Part shown: piece by piece, positions 36,904 to 45,547 of the stretch
Layout: each line of letters starts with the position of its first letter
Numbering within the stretch: position 1 is the first letter of the stretch
DNA from: Croceimicrobium sp965228705
GTDB taxonomy: Bacteria; Bacteroidota; Bacteroidia; Flavobacteriales; Schleiferiaceae
Length of the DNA stretch: 64,000 nt
NCBI RefSeq assembly: GCF_965228705.1
Contig: NZ_OZ245832.1
Span: 124,001 to 188,000, forward strand
Direction: 5' to 3'
The notes under the pieces: generated by a model
The model's input: the letters and a program-made list of their open reading frames with translations, nothing else
Told to the model about the DNA's origin: nothing
Database searches by the model: none
Program-made: the position numbers and the translations under genes

Positions 36904-37386
36904 ATGAATCTTAAACCACGCTTCGAGAATTTTAAAGGAATGGTATTGATTGGTTTGCATCGCAAGATGTCCATGGCCCAGAATCAAACCTATGAACTTT
37001 GGAAGGAATTTGGACCTCTGCGCAAGGCTCTGGCTTCAGACGCTAATTTGTATGCTATAGAGATTTATCCGGATACTGATTTTTTCCAGAAATTTTCTCC
37101 CTTGCGGGAATTCGAAAAGTGGGCGGCCATATCCAAATCGGATGTGGCTGAGGTTCCGGAAGCCCTCTCCGAAATCGAAATTCCTTCCGGGGAATATGCC
37201 GTTTTTTCCTATCGAGGTAAACCCAGTGAAGCGCAAGCTACCTTTCAATATATTTATGGGGAATGGCTCCCCAAGTCTGACTATGAAATGGATGCCAGAC
37301 CTTATTTTGCCTTGATGGATGAAAGCTATAAGGGTGAACATCCCGATTCAAAGGAGGAGTTTTGGATACCCATTAAAAAGAAATAG
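36904..37386 (+). CDS. GyrI-like small-molecule-binding protein
   Basis: The 160-residue protein matches the GyrI-like/AraC effector-binding fold in its two SHS2-type halves: GMVLIGLHRKM, W-x-FGPLR, then YAIEIYPDTDFF, IPSGEYAVFSYRG, and a closing FWIPIKKK. There is no DNA-binding domain, so it is the stand-alone type, which binds or hydrolyses small compounds in the cytosol. It is followed after two bases by a DUF1801-like gene; the pair is an operon. Confidence 0.8.
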   Translation: MNLKPRFENFKGMVLIGLHRKMSMAQNQTYELWKEFGPLRKALASDANLYAIEIYPDTDFFQKFSPLREFEKWAAISKSDVAEVPEALSEIEIPSGEYAVFSYRGKPSEAQATFQYIYGEWLPKSDYEMDARPYFALMDESYKGEHPDSKEEFWIPIKKK

Positions 37387-37388
37387 AA

Positions 37389-37778
37389 ATGCAAGAGGAT
37401 ATTGCTAAATACCACGCTGCCCTGGAAGGGGAAGACCTTCGAATTGCTGAACAATTGTATCAATTAATAGAATCCGAATTAAAGGAGACAGAGGCCAAGG
37501 TATGGCATGCGCATCCGGTTTGGTTCATGGATGGAAATCCTTTAGCGGGCTATAGCAGGTTAAAGTCATGCATGCGCCTGCTCTTTTGGAGCGGACAAAG
37601 CTTTGAAGAGGATTGCCTCAGTCCGGAAGGCAAGTTTAAAGCCGCCGAAATCCGCTTTACATCTGCAGATGATATTGATGAAGCGGCCCTGCGAAGATGC
37701 CTACAAAAGTCTATGGAGATCCAATGGGACTACAAGAACATTGTGAAGCGCAAGGGACGTTTGGAGCGCTTGAAGTAA
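37389..37778 (+). CDS. DUF1801-like protein
   Basis: The 129-residue cytosolic protein matches the DUF1801 fold, with the central HAHPVWFMDGNPLAGY and CMRLLFWSGQSF, and a late IRFTSADDID. It is more distant from the protein at 17514 than typical family members are from each other. It starts two bases after the GyrI-like gene, so both belong to one transcript. The role is unknown. Confidence 0.75.
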   Translation: MQEDIAKYHAALEGEDLRIAEQLYQLIESELKETEAKVWHAHPVWFMDGNPLAGYSRLKSCMRLLFWSGQSFEEDCLSPEGKFKAAEIRFTSADDIDEAALRRCLQKSMEIQWDYKNIVKRKGRLERLK

Positions 37779-37784
37779 TAGGCC

Positions 37785-38153
37785 TTAAAGTGCTTGAGGA
37801 AGCTCCAAAAGAAGTTCCTCTCCAGGACTTGGCTTTTCATCGTGCTTAATAGCCATTAGGGTATATTGAAAAATGAAGTTAGCTTCCTGATCCATTAGCA
37901 ATTTCTGAGATCGCTCTAGATCGCTGGAATTCGAAAATACCGGCATTTGCAGTTTTTCGGTCTCACATGGGAATTGTTTATGCTGACTCATATGACTAAA
38001 TAGAATTCGCGCCTTTACCCGCCAAAGATTATTGCTTTCCAAAGACTTGAGCAGACTGTTTTGCGGTAAACCTTCAATTGGGATTTTTAGATTGGCAATA
38101 ATGCCCCAAGATTTGGAGAGATTCCAGGAGTCGATAACTTTTACCTTCATCAT
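37785..38153 (-). CDS. Conserved-looking cytosolic protein of unknown function
   Basis: The 122-residue ORF has no signal peptide or membrane segment and no domain I recognise. It starts MKVKVIDSWNLSKSWGII and has a beta-rich first half with a Cys and His (HKQFPCET). It ends convergently six bases from the DUF1801-like gene. Codon use looks like that of its neighbours, so it is probably real. Confidence 0.6.
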   Translation of the reverse strand: MMKVKVIDSWNLSKSWGIIANLKIPIEGLPQNSLLKSLESNNLWRVKARILFSHMSQHKQFPCETEKLQMPVFSNSSDLERSQKLLMDQEANFIFQYTLMAIKHDEKPSPGEELLLELPQAL

Positions 38154-38266
38154 GGAGAGGGAAATTGCAAGTGGGCGGAACTAGGCATTTCACTACATCT
38201 GGTCGATTGTAAATGGCACTTCAGATTTTCTGGCCATAAATAATTAAGGTTTTTCTGATTCCTTGT

Positions 38267-40033
38267 TCAATTATCCCTGCATCCGGGAAAGGCTGTCTCT
38301 CTTAAACGATTTAGGTTTTGATTCCATTGTAGTTTTGGCTGAGCATTGCGATTTTGTCGCAAGGCGCTGAGTAATTCAAAGTCACTATTACTTTCCCAAG
38401 TATAGTAGTTCAGGTCCCTGATTTTGATAGCCAAGTTATTTGGGCTGATAGGCTTGGGCTCCATTTTTATAGATCGGGAATGCCCGGTTAAGACATAATT
38501 AAGGCCGAAAAAGTATTGTTTGTTTTTTACCGCTAAGCAAAGCATTATCGCCGAATTTTCAGGAGCTATGAGCAATTCTTGATTTTCAGGACTTCCCAAA
38601 TTAAAGCTTTTGGAATCGGAGCTTTTCATTGGGTAAATACTTCGTTTGCTGGTGTTGATGAAGTAACAGTCTATTCGATCAAAGCTGTTTCCATTTTCAA
38701 CTAGCAATTCCATTTTTTGGGAAACACATGAGTCTATTGGACAGGATCGAGCTACATTAAGCCAACCTTGATCAGTCCAAGTGAAGCCATAACGTTCTGA
38801 GAGGGATACTTTCTTTTTCTTCTGGAAAATTAAAAACCTGGAATAGGAGCTATCGTCTGCGGCTTGACCATTAGAATCTTTTCCGTAGACAACAACATCC
38901 CGGGCTTCTCTGAATTGTTTTAATACGCTTTGGAGCTTTTTCCTGTAATAGTCTTTTAAGATGGAAACGTAGATATTGTCTCCTTGCACAGAGCCCAATT
39001 TTTCATTTTGATAGCCTCTGAAAACCTGAGACAGCGAATCATTTTTAATCGCATCAGCCGCAAGGCTATCTAATTCCCAAAGGTTTTTATCCAAATTATT
39101 TGTGTAGATATCCAGTATTTCACTGGATCGGCAGAAGTATAAGCTTTGCAGTCTTTTTTGAAACTCCCTACTGCATATAAAGCTGTCTTGGTAGTCCTCG
39201 GAGCGAATGGCTTTGATTTTTTGGGGATCAATGCCACAAAAATTAGCCCCGCTTTTTGCCTGTGCTTGTTTGAAATTAATATTAGAGCTGTCATGATTAT
39301 GGGAGCCTACTTCAAATTTTCCTTTCAACTCCGGGTCGACCGTCATTGTACTAGATTTTCCGTTCCAGTTTGATAAACTATAATAAAGGCTGTCCAATAG
39401 AGCATCAGAAATTTGTTGATTTTCGCCTATCGGAAGGCTCCTGGCTACTTCTAATTTAAAATTGGGAGGGTAGAAATTGAATAGTTCGAGCTTAAGTGGA
39501 ATTATATAGGATTCTAAGTTCTTTGGATCGTACCAATCCATATTGCCATTTTCATCCCTGGTTCCTTTATAAGCCATCATCCTGGTTTTACGCTTCGAAC
39601 TAGGGATTTCGATATAAATCGGAATTTCAGGATTTATATCTAAGTCTTGTCCCTCAGCTGTAGCATTAAGAAAAAGGATGCCTGCTGTTTCTTTTAGCTC
39701 CCCTTGATAGGCGGAACTAAGATTGGAAAGGACCATCTGGCTGCTTTGTAAAGCTTCGGCTAATTCCAGCTTAACTGTTTCCATAACGGCTTTGCCATCG
39801 GGATAAAGAAAGCAAGCCTTTGGCATCACAATCACAGTACCTTCTTTCCCTTCAATTACCTGGTCTAGCTTAGTGTCCACCTCAAAGAATTGACTCTCGA
39901 CCATATTGATTCGATAGGGGTCTTTGGGATGATGTTTAAAGAGGGTGTGAGTGGAAGGCACTTTGGACTGGCATTGCCAAAGGGATAAGCTAAACAAGCC
40001 TATGCAAAGGAATCGTAAAAAGCGAAGATTCAT
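38267..40033 (-). CDS. Putative lipoprotein, paralogue of the protein at 15224
   Basis: The 588-residue precursor has a lipoprotein signal (SLWQC, Cys at about 21). The body shares with 15224-16759 a glycine-rich strand pair (VIEGKEGTVIVMPKACF), a LELAEAL-x-SSQMVLSNLSS segment matching FTEVITKSDMLLNNLS there, GWLNV/GWINI and a late VLTG/IIG segment. It lacks the N-terminal OmpA-like domain of that protein. It is probably outer-membrane or periplasmic. Function is unknown. Confidence 0.7.
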   Translation of the reverse strand: MNLRFLRFLCIGLFSLSLWQCQSKVPSTHTLFKHHPKDPYRINMVESQFFEVDTKLDQVIEGKEGTVIVMPKACFLYPDGKAVMETVKLELAEALQSSQMVLSNLSSAYQGELKETAGILFLNATAEGQDLDINPEIPIYIEIPSSKRKTRMMAYKGTRDENGNMDWYDPKNLESYIIPLKLELFNFYPPNFKLEVARSLPIGENQQISDALLDSLYYSLSNWNGKSSTMTVDPELKGKFEVGSHNHDSSNINFKQAQAKSGANFCGIDPQKIKAIRSEDYQDSFICSREFQKRLQSLYFCRSSEILDIYTNNLDKNLWELDSLAADAIKNDSLSQVFRGYQNEKLGSVQGDNIYVSILKDYYRKKLQSVLKQFREARDVVVYGKDSNGQAADDSSYSRFLIFQKKKKVSLSERYGFTWTDQGWLNVARSCPIDSCVSQKMELLVENGNSFDRIDCYFINTSKRSIYPMKSSDSKSFNLGSPENQELLIAPENSAIMLCLAVKNKQYFFGLNYVLTGHSRSIKMEPKPISPNNLAIKIRDLNYYTWESNSDFELLSALRQNRNAQPKLQWNQNLNRLRETAFPGCRDN

Positions 40034-40219
40034 GACTAAGGTCTTCAGGAGTATTAAGCCGATTAAGGGGACAAATTATTCCGGTCAAGATCGGAAATTA
40101 TAGGTTTTTATTTAGCTATCCGAGAACTATTGCTTGGAGAATCGCGCATTGATACTACTTGACCTGAATCATGCGAGTAATTTTTCGGCAGAATCCTCTA
40201 TGTGTTCTTTAAATGAAAC

Positions 40220-40672
40220 CTACTCAGGTTGGGTATAAGTCACAATATCAATTCCAATTCCATTGGGGTCCACAATGGCAAAATGACGATCACCCCAAAC
40301 TTCATCGCGGATTTCAATGGCAATGGGTACTTCGGCTTCTTTTAATTTCAGATACATTTGATCAACATCATCCACCTCGATCGTAATATATACTCCATTC
40401 CCTTGAAAGGGTGCTTGGAATAAGGCCTGCTGACTGGGATGATTAGGCTTTAAAAAACTGATCTGAGAATGACCTCCGGGACTATGCAATAAAAGGTAGA
40501 AATCATTTTCAAAACTGATTCCGAAGCCTAAGACCTTAGTATAAAAGCTTTTTACTTCCGATAAGTTTTCAGTGATGATTCCAGCGTTCATTTTCATAGT
40601 AGGTGATTTTTGAGCTATACCTAAACCAAAGCTTAGGCAGAAGCTAATTAGTGCTAAAAATTTCATTTTCAA
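40220..40672 (-). CDS. VOC-superfamily (glyoxalase/bleomycin-resistance fold) protein with signal peptide
   Basis: The 150-residue product has a VOC domain: SEVKSFYTKVLGFGISF, ITIEVDDVDQMY, and AIVDPNGIGIDIV near the end, with metal-site candidates among the Glu/His residues. Unusually it begins MKMKFLALISFCLSFGLGIAQ, a good signal peptide, before the normal VOC start at MKMNAGIITENL. So it is either exported or has a second, cytosolic start at that internal Met. An AraC-type regulator gene lies 60 bp upstream on the same strand and may control it. Confidence 0.8.
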   Translation of the reverse strand: MKMKFLALISFCLSFGLGIAQKSPTMKMNAGIITENLSEVKSFYTKVLGFGISFENDFYLLLHSPGGHSQISFLKPNHPSQQALFQAPFQGNGVYITIEVDDVDQMYLKLKEAEVPIAIEIRDEVWGDRHFAIVDPNGIGIDIVTYTQPE

Positions 40673-40732
40673 TTTATTGATAGCACAAAACTAGAAGGGT
40701 CGGATATGCCTTCTTTGTAAAAATCAGACATT

Positions 40733-41545
40733 TTAATCGAAGGCTTCGGAAGGAGTAACGCCGTAAAAGGTTTTAAAGCTTTTGATGAAATGGGCCTGAT
40801 CATAAAAGCCCAGGTCGAAATAGAGTTTATCTCTTTTAAGTCTTTGTCGACTGGGATTGGTCTTCAAAATTTGTTGAAAGCGAACCACATTACTGAATGA
40901 TTTAGCCGTAGTGCCTAAATAGAAATTGAAAACTCGCTGCAATTGGCGTGGACTTAGTCCAGTATCCAAGTCAGTCTCGGTATTCAGATATCCTTTTCTT
41001 TCCAGGATTATGGCCAGTGATTTTAGAAAGCGTTCATCGTAGCTTTTAGAGCCAAGATTGAATTCGGGCTTCAATTTAGTGTTGAGGATACCAACAATGG
41101 TCTGGAAACTTTGATCTGCCTTGATTTCGGATTGAATCCATTGGGCCAAGGCCGGTAAGTGTAGTTTTAGTTCCGAATCGCGCTCACTCAGACTTTTTGC
41201 ATTAATTCCAAAAAGCATGGAGAACATAGCCGGGCGAAAGCGAATGCCGATATAATCGAAAGAAGTACCAATGGAGAATTCGGTGTACTTCCGGCAAAAG
41301 CCCATCAGAAAACTTTCTGCTGGCTTATGGTGATTGAAGAATAGGTCGATACAGCCATCGGATACCACTCGATATTTAAAGTCCTCTGAGAGATCATTTT
41401 CTGTTTTTAATTGCCAATAGCAATAAATAAAATCAGATAATTCATCACTCGATTCGTATTCCTGATAGATTAAGTCACCCTGAGTAGTTTTAACCGCAGG
41501 TTGAATGGGGCTGTATAAGTTCTTTAAGTGCTGTAGATTTTTCAC
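40733..41545 (-). CDS. AraC-family transcriptional regulator
   Basis: The 270-residue regulator has an N-terminal sensing domain of the DUF6597 type (YEYESSDELSDFIYCYWQLK, then a VVSDGCIDLFF segment). The C-terminal AraC double helix-turn-helix runs from about 190 (LSPRQLQRVFNFYLGTTAK to DLGFYDQAHFIKSFKTFYGVTPSEA). It precedes the exported VOC gene on the same strand and probably regulates it or itself. The inducer is unknown. Confidence 0.88.
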   Translation of the reverse strand: MKNLQHLKNLYSPIQPAVKTTQGDLIYQEYESSDELSDFIYCYWQLKTENDLSEDFKYRVVSDGCIDLFFNHHKPAESFLMGFCRKYTEFSIGTSFDYIGIRFRPAMFSMLFGINAKSLSERDSELKLHLPALAQWIQSEIKADQSFQTIVGILNTKLKPEFNLGSKSYDERFLKSLAIILERKGYLNTETDLDTGLSPRQLQRVFNFYLGTTAKSFSNVVRFQQILKTNPSRQRLKRDKLYFDLGFYDQAHFIKSFKTFYGVTPSEAFD

Positions 41546-41573
41546 TTATGTAATGCTCAATAGAAGCTTATTT

Positions 41574-41933
41574 TCATCCCCCAATCTTCAAATTTGCATT
41601 CGCTAATAGGGCATAAGTCAGAATGGGGAGTACTAATACCAGACTAATAATCATGCTGGCGATTATTTTGGTGTCTCTTAGGATCTCGGGTTTTGCTTTC
41701 CAAATGATAACTAAGCCAATCAACCAAAAGAGCACACTAAAGAGGCTGAGCAATATCAAATGTGTAATGCCTTCTAAATACTCATTATCCAGCATTAAGG
41801 AGAAAGCAAAACTAAAAAGCGAGCCTCCCATAAAGCTAAAACTAATACTGATCATTTGTCCTGGAGTCTTTTGACTGCCGTGCAGCCAGCGCAGGCAAAG
41901 GAAGAGTAGTACCAAATAGAGTAGTATCGACAT
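41574..41933 (-). CDS. Small four-helix membrane protein, function unknown
   Basis: The 119-residue protein has four hydrophobic segments (about 2-14, 26-46, 56-75, 88-110) and no recognised family. It lies 28 bp upstream of the AraC gene on the same strand, so it may share its transcript. A terminator for the preceding T9SS gene precedes it. Confidence 0.6.
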   Translation of the reverse strand: MSILLYLVLLFLCLRWLHGSQKTPGQMISISFSFMGGSLFSFAFSLMLDNEYLEGITHLILLSLFSVLFWLIGLVIIWKAKPEILRDTKIIASMIISLVLVLPILTYALLANANLKIGG

Positions 41934-41960
41934 GCAATTTTAATAGGGTTCACTAAAGAT

Positions 41961-42000
41961 CATAAAAAAAGCCCAAAGCAATTTCTTGCTCTGGGCTTTA
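41961..42000 (-). terminator. Intrinsic terminator of the T9SS gene at 42033
   Basis: AAAGCCC and GGGCTTT with inner AGCA/TGCT pairing form a strong stem. On the minus strand it is followed by a run of seven T. It lies 32 bases after the stop at 42033. Confidence 0.85.
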
Positions 42001-42032
42001 TCTTTTATAGGTATAGGCTAAGCTTGATCAGC

Positions 42033-43076
42033 TTATTGCTTTACAAAACGTAAGCTGCTGCTTTCACCATTCGTCATTTCGACATTCATCACATAGATAC
42101 CGGCTGGAAGATTCTCAATGGCAATAGCATTTCCGCGGATATATTCACCTTCCTGGAAGAGGGTGCCGCTTAAATGGTAAATACTATACTTAGCATTTTG
42201 ATCTAAGTCAATACGGATTTCCTTCTGTGCAGGATTAGGATAAAGCTCAAAGTCGAAAGCTTTGGCACCTTCCACTAAGCTGAAGAATGTTTCGGTGCTT
42301 AAAATATAGGTATCGTAAATACTCCACTCATCGTTCATGTCCTTTTCATAGAAACTGAACTCATAAACCAAACCATTGGCATCTACCTTGGTGCGAACCT
42401 GCTCTTCAATTTCGCCACTTAGGTTGTTCATTAAGTTAATGCTATCCAAAGATCCATTTACATTCTCATAATAGATAAGGGTTTGGATGGGATAGGGAGT
42501 GCCCGCGAAGGTAATTCCAATAACCAGTGAGTCCAATTTACCTACTGAATTACGACGGAACATGTATACCACTTCATTTCCAACACCACCACCAGGCACG
42601 GTTACTGCGGCGCTGTCAATTCCAAAATTATTATAGAACAAGCGTAAATCCTGAACCTTTACCAAATTGCCGCTGCCGGCAGTATCCATGTAAATCTCGG
42701 TTAAGGTATCCTTGCGACTGGCATCGAAATAAAGCTTTTCATACTGCAAAGAATCGCCATTCTGAGCGTCTACGATGTAAACTTCATTCACATTGCCGCT
42801 GTGTGAGCAGTTCCAATTGGTAGTGATGTTTCCTTCAAAAGTCTCACGACCATTTAGGAAATTTCCATTGGCATCCCGGTACACTTCTATTAAGCCAAAG
42901 GTGTCGACAGGACTGGAATTCGGGTCAATATTGATGATCTTATTGTAGGGGATTAAATAGCCATCAAAGAGCATTTCTAAATTGCGATTAATCGCTGGGG
43001 AATAATCATAATCTTGAGCCCAAAGAGCAGCAGGGATCAAGAATAGAGCTAGGAACGTTTTTTTCATGTTTTTCAT
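42033..43076 (-). CDS. T9SS-secreted protein of unknown function
   Basis: The 347-residue precursor starts MKNMKKTFLALFL and ends its signal peptide at LWAQ. A beta-rich body of about 240 residues follows, with repeated Y-x-DANG-like strands (RDANGNF, KVDANGL) resembling proteins that carry small beta-repeat units. The C-terminal 75 residues are a type A sorting domain (LYPNPAQKE, then LPAGIYVMNV). The longer upstream frame to 43166 is dropped because it precedes the signal peptide and overlaps the aconitase terminator. The function of the body is unknown. Confidence 0.85.
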   Translation of the reverse strand: MKNMKKTFLALFLIPAALWAQDYDYSPAINRNLEMLFDGYLIPYNKIINIDPNSSPVDTFGLIEVYRDANGNFLNGRETFEGNITTNWNCSHSGNVNEVYIVDAQNGDSLQYEKLYFDASRKDTLTEIYMDTAGSGNLVKVQDLRLFYNNFGIDSAAVTVPGGGVGNEVVYMFRRNSVGKLDSLVIGITFAGTPYPIQTLIYYENVNGSLDSINLMNNLSGEIEEQVRTKVDANGLVYEFSFYEKDMNDEWSIYDTYILSTETFFSLVEGAKAFDFELYPNPAQKEIRIDLDQNAKYSIYHLSGTLFQEGEYIRGNAIAIENLPAGIYVMNVEMTNGESSSLRFVKQ

Positions 43077-43131
43077 CTTTATAACACTTGCAAGACGTAG
43101 TCTGCGCCCCGAAGGTTGGAATACTGAAAAT

Positions 43132-43163
43132 AAAAAACCGCCTCCTTTTTCAAGGAGACGGTT
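43132..43163 (-). terminator. Intrinsic terminator of the aconitase gene
   Basis: On the minus strand AACCGTCTCCTT and AAGGAGGCGGTT form a stem with one bulge, followed by TTTTTT. It lies 20 bases beyond the aconitase stop. Confidence 0.85.
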
Positions 43164-43183
43164 CAAAGCTAATGATTTGAAAA

Positions 43184-45451
43184 TTAGGCTTTATTCTCAG
43201 CCTTAATCTTATTCAAAGCGCTACCGGCACGGAACCAGGCGATCTGACTATCATTGTAAGTATGCTCACAAGTGATGGTATCTTCTGATCCATCAGCATG
43301 TTTCAATTTCAAATGGATAGGCTTGCCTTCCTGGAATTCGTTCAAATCCAAAGTGTCGATGGTATCATCTTCCTGGAATTTGTCGTAATCTGCCTCATTG
43401 GCGAAGGTTAATCCTAACATACCTTGTTTCTTAAGGTTGGTTTCGTGAATACGGGCGAAAGATTTCACCAACACGATACGCATTCCTAAGTGACGAGGTT
43501 GCATGGCCGCATGCTCACGAGAAGATCCTTCTCCGTAGTTATGGTCGCCCACAACAATGGTTGGAATGCCTTCTGCTTTGTAGGCACGTTGCACATCAGG
43601 CACTGAGCCATATTCTCCAGTCAACTGATTTTTCACTAAACCAGCTTCACCATTAAAGTAGTTAATAGCACCCGTTAAGGTATTATTGGAGATATTGTCT
43701 AAGTGACCACGGAAACGCAACCAAGGACCTGCCATAGAGATGTGGTCAGTGGTACATTTTCCTTTAGCCTTAATAATCAATTTCATGCCTTCGATGTTTT
43801 TGCCATCCCAAGGCTGGAAAGGATCTAATAATTGTAAACGCTCAGATCCCTGGGCAACTACCACTTCTACATTGCTACCGTCTGAGGCAGGCTCATGGTA
43901 ACCATTGTTCTCCACGGCATATCCTGCCGGTGGCATTTCAATACCTAAAGGCTCTTCCAAGCGAACTTCTTCACCAGACTCATTCACCAAAGTGTCGGTC
44001 ATGGGGTTAAAGGTCAGGTCACCGGCAATAGCCAAAGCAGTTACCAATTCAGGACTGGCTACAAAGCTGTGGGTATTGGGGTTACCATCATTACGCTTGG
44101 CGAAATTTCGGTTGAAGGAAGTAATGATTGAGTTTTTACGATCAGGATCATCGGTATGACGAGCCCACTGACCGATACAAGGTCCACAAGCATTAGCCAG
44201 TACTACACCACCCATGGCATCAAAACGATCTAACAGACCGTCGCGCTCAGCGGTAAAGCGTACTTGCTCAGAACCTGGAGTTACGGTAAACTCAGATTTT
44301 ACTTTCAATTTTTTATCAATCGCCTGCTGCGCGATAGAAGCGGAGCGGGTTAAATCTTCATATGAGGAGTTGGTACAAGAACCAATCAAGCCTACTTCCA
44401 GTTTTTCGGGCCATCCGTTTTCTTTAACGGCTTTGGCAAACTCGCTTAATGGAGTAGCGCGGTCTGGTGTATAAGGTCCGTTGATATGAGGCTCCAAAGT
44501 GCTCAGGTCGATTTCAATTACCTGATCAAAATATTGCTCTGGATTAGCATATACTTCGGCATCACCGCTAAGGTGCTCGGCAATTTGATCGGCTGCATCT
44601 GCTACTTCAGCACGACCAGTACCACGTAGATACTCTCCCATTTTGGCATCGTAACCAAAGGTAGAAGTAGTAGCGCCAATCTCAGCACCCATATTACAGA
44701 TGGTACCTTTACCAGTACAACTTAATGATTCAGCTCCAGGGCCGAAATATTCTACAATGGCTCCGGTTCCACCTTTTACAGTAAGGATACCTGCAACCTT
44801 AAGGATCACATCCTTAGAGGCAGTCCAGCCACTTAATTTACCGGTTAATTTAACGCCGATTAATTTGGGGAATTTTAGTTCCCAGGGCATTCCAGCCATT
44901 ACGTCAACCGCATCGGCTCCACCAACACCAATTGCTACCATACCCAAACCACCGGCATTTACGGTGTGCGAGTCGGTACCAATCATCATTCCACCTGGGA
45001 AGGCGTAGTTTTCTAAAACAACCTGGTGGATGATACCTGCTCCTGGTTCCCAGAAACCGATACCATATTTATTGGATACAGATTGTAAAAAGTCGAATAC
45101 TTCGGAACTTTTTTCTTTCGCATTAGCCAAATCTTTCTCGGCACCTACCTGAGCCTGGATCAAGTGATCACAGTGCACGGTTGAAGGAACAGCAGCAGTT
45201 TTTCTACCACTTTGCATAAACTGCAAAAGCGCCATTTGAGCGGTCGCATCTTGCATAGCTACCCGGTCGGGAGCAAAGTTTACATAGCTTTTACCACGGG
45301 TATAGGGGCTATCGGGACTACCTTCCCAAAGGTGTGCGTAAAGAATTTTTTCCGCGAGGGTAAGAGGTTTGCCGGTGAGTTCACGGGCCGCGTTTACGCG
45401 CTCCGGAAATTTGGCGTAAACCTCTTTGATCATTTCAATGTCAAAAATCAT
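43184..45451 (-). CDS. acn: Aconitate hydratase
   Basis: The 755-residue TCA-cycle enzyme interconverts citrate and isocitrate through aconitate on a 4Fe-4S cluster. It has the family motifs CDHLIQAQVG, GTDSHTVNAGGLG, the cluster region SCTNSS (first Cys) with ANACGPCIGQW (second and third Cys), SFNRNFAKRNDGNP, and the C-terminal swivel domain with GDHNYGEGSSREHAA. It is of the length of the mitochondrial-type aconitases. I chose ATG 45451 (MIFDIEM); upstream in-frame sequence lies beyond the -7 element at 45477. Confidence 0.95.
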   Translation of the reverse strand: MIFDIEMIKEVYAKFPERVNAARELTGKPLTLAEKILYAHLWEGSPDSPYTRGKSYVNFAPDRVAMQDATAQMALLQFMQSGRKTAAVPSTVHCDHLIQAQVGAEKDLANAKEKSSEVFDFLQSVSNKYGIGFWEPGAGIIHQVVLENYAFPGGMMIGTDSHTVNAGGLGMVAIGVGGADAVDVMAGMPWELKFPKLIGVKLTGKLSGWTASKDVILKVAGILTVKGGTGAIVEYFGPGAESLSCTGKGTICNMGAEIGATTSTFGYDAKMGEYLRGTGRAEVADAADQIAEHLSGDAEVYANPEQYFDQVIEIDLSTLEPHINGPYTPDRATPLSEFAKAVKENGWPEKLEVGLIGSCTNSSYEDLTRSASIAQQAIDKKLKVKSEFTVTPGSEQVRFTAERDGLLDRFDAMGGVVLANACGPCIGQWARHTDDPDRKNSIITSFNRNFAKRNDGNPNTHSFVASPELVTALAIAGDLTFNPMTDTLVNESGEEVRLEEPLGIEMPPAGYAVENNGYHEPASDGSNVEVVVAQGSERLQLLDPFQPWDGKNIEGMKLIIKAKGKCTTDHISMAGPWLRFRGHLDNISNNTLTGAINYFNGEAGLVKNQLTGEYGSVPDVQRAYKAEGIPTIVVGDHNYGEGSSREHAAMQPRHLGMRIVLVKSFARIHETNLKKQGMLGLTFANEADYDKFQEDDTIDTLDLNEFQEGKPIHLKLKHADGSEDTITCEHTYNDSQIAWFRAGSALNKIKAENKA

Positions 45452-45476
45452 GTGTTTGGATTTTACGGAAGGGACA

Positions 45477-45484
45477 CAAAAATA
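45477..45484 (-). promoter_or_regulatory. -7 element TATTTTTG of aconitase
   Basis: On the minus strand TATTTTTG matches TAnnTTTG and ends 25 bases before the ATG at 45451, which supports that start over the longer upstream frame. Confidence 0.5.
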
Positions 45485-45547
45485 TAAAAGAGCGAATGGA
45501 TATGCCCCGCTCATAAAGGGCATTTATATCTATACTGAATCTAAATA

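Noticed and set aside
37389..37778. Two DUF1801-type genes in one window as a recent duplication
   Set aside because: The two proteins are too different; they look like separate family members.
43077..43166. N-terminal extension of the T9SS protein at 42033
   Set aside because: It precedes the signal peptide and overlaps the aconitase terminator.
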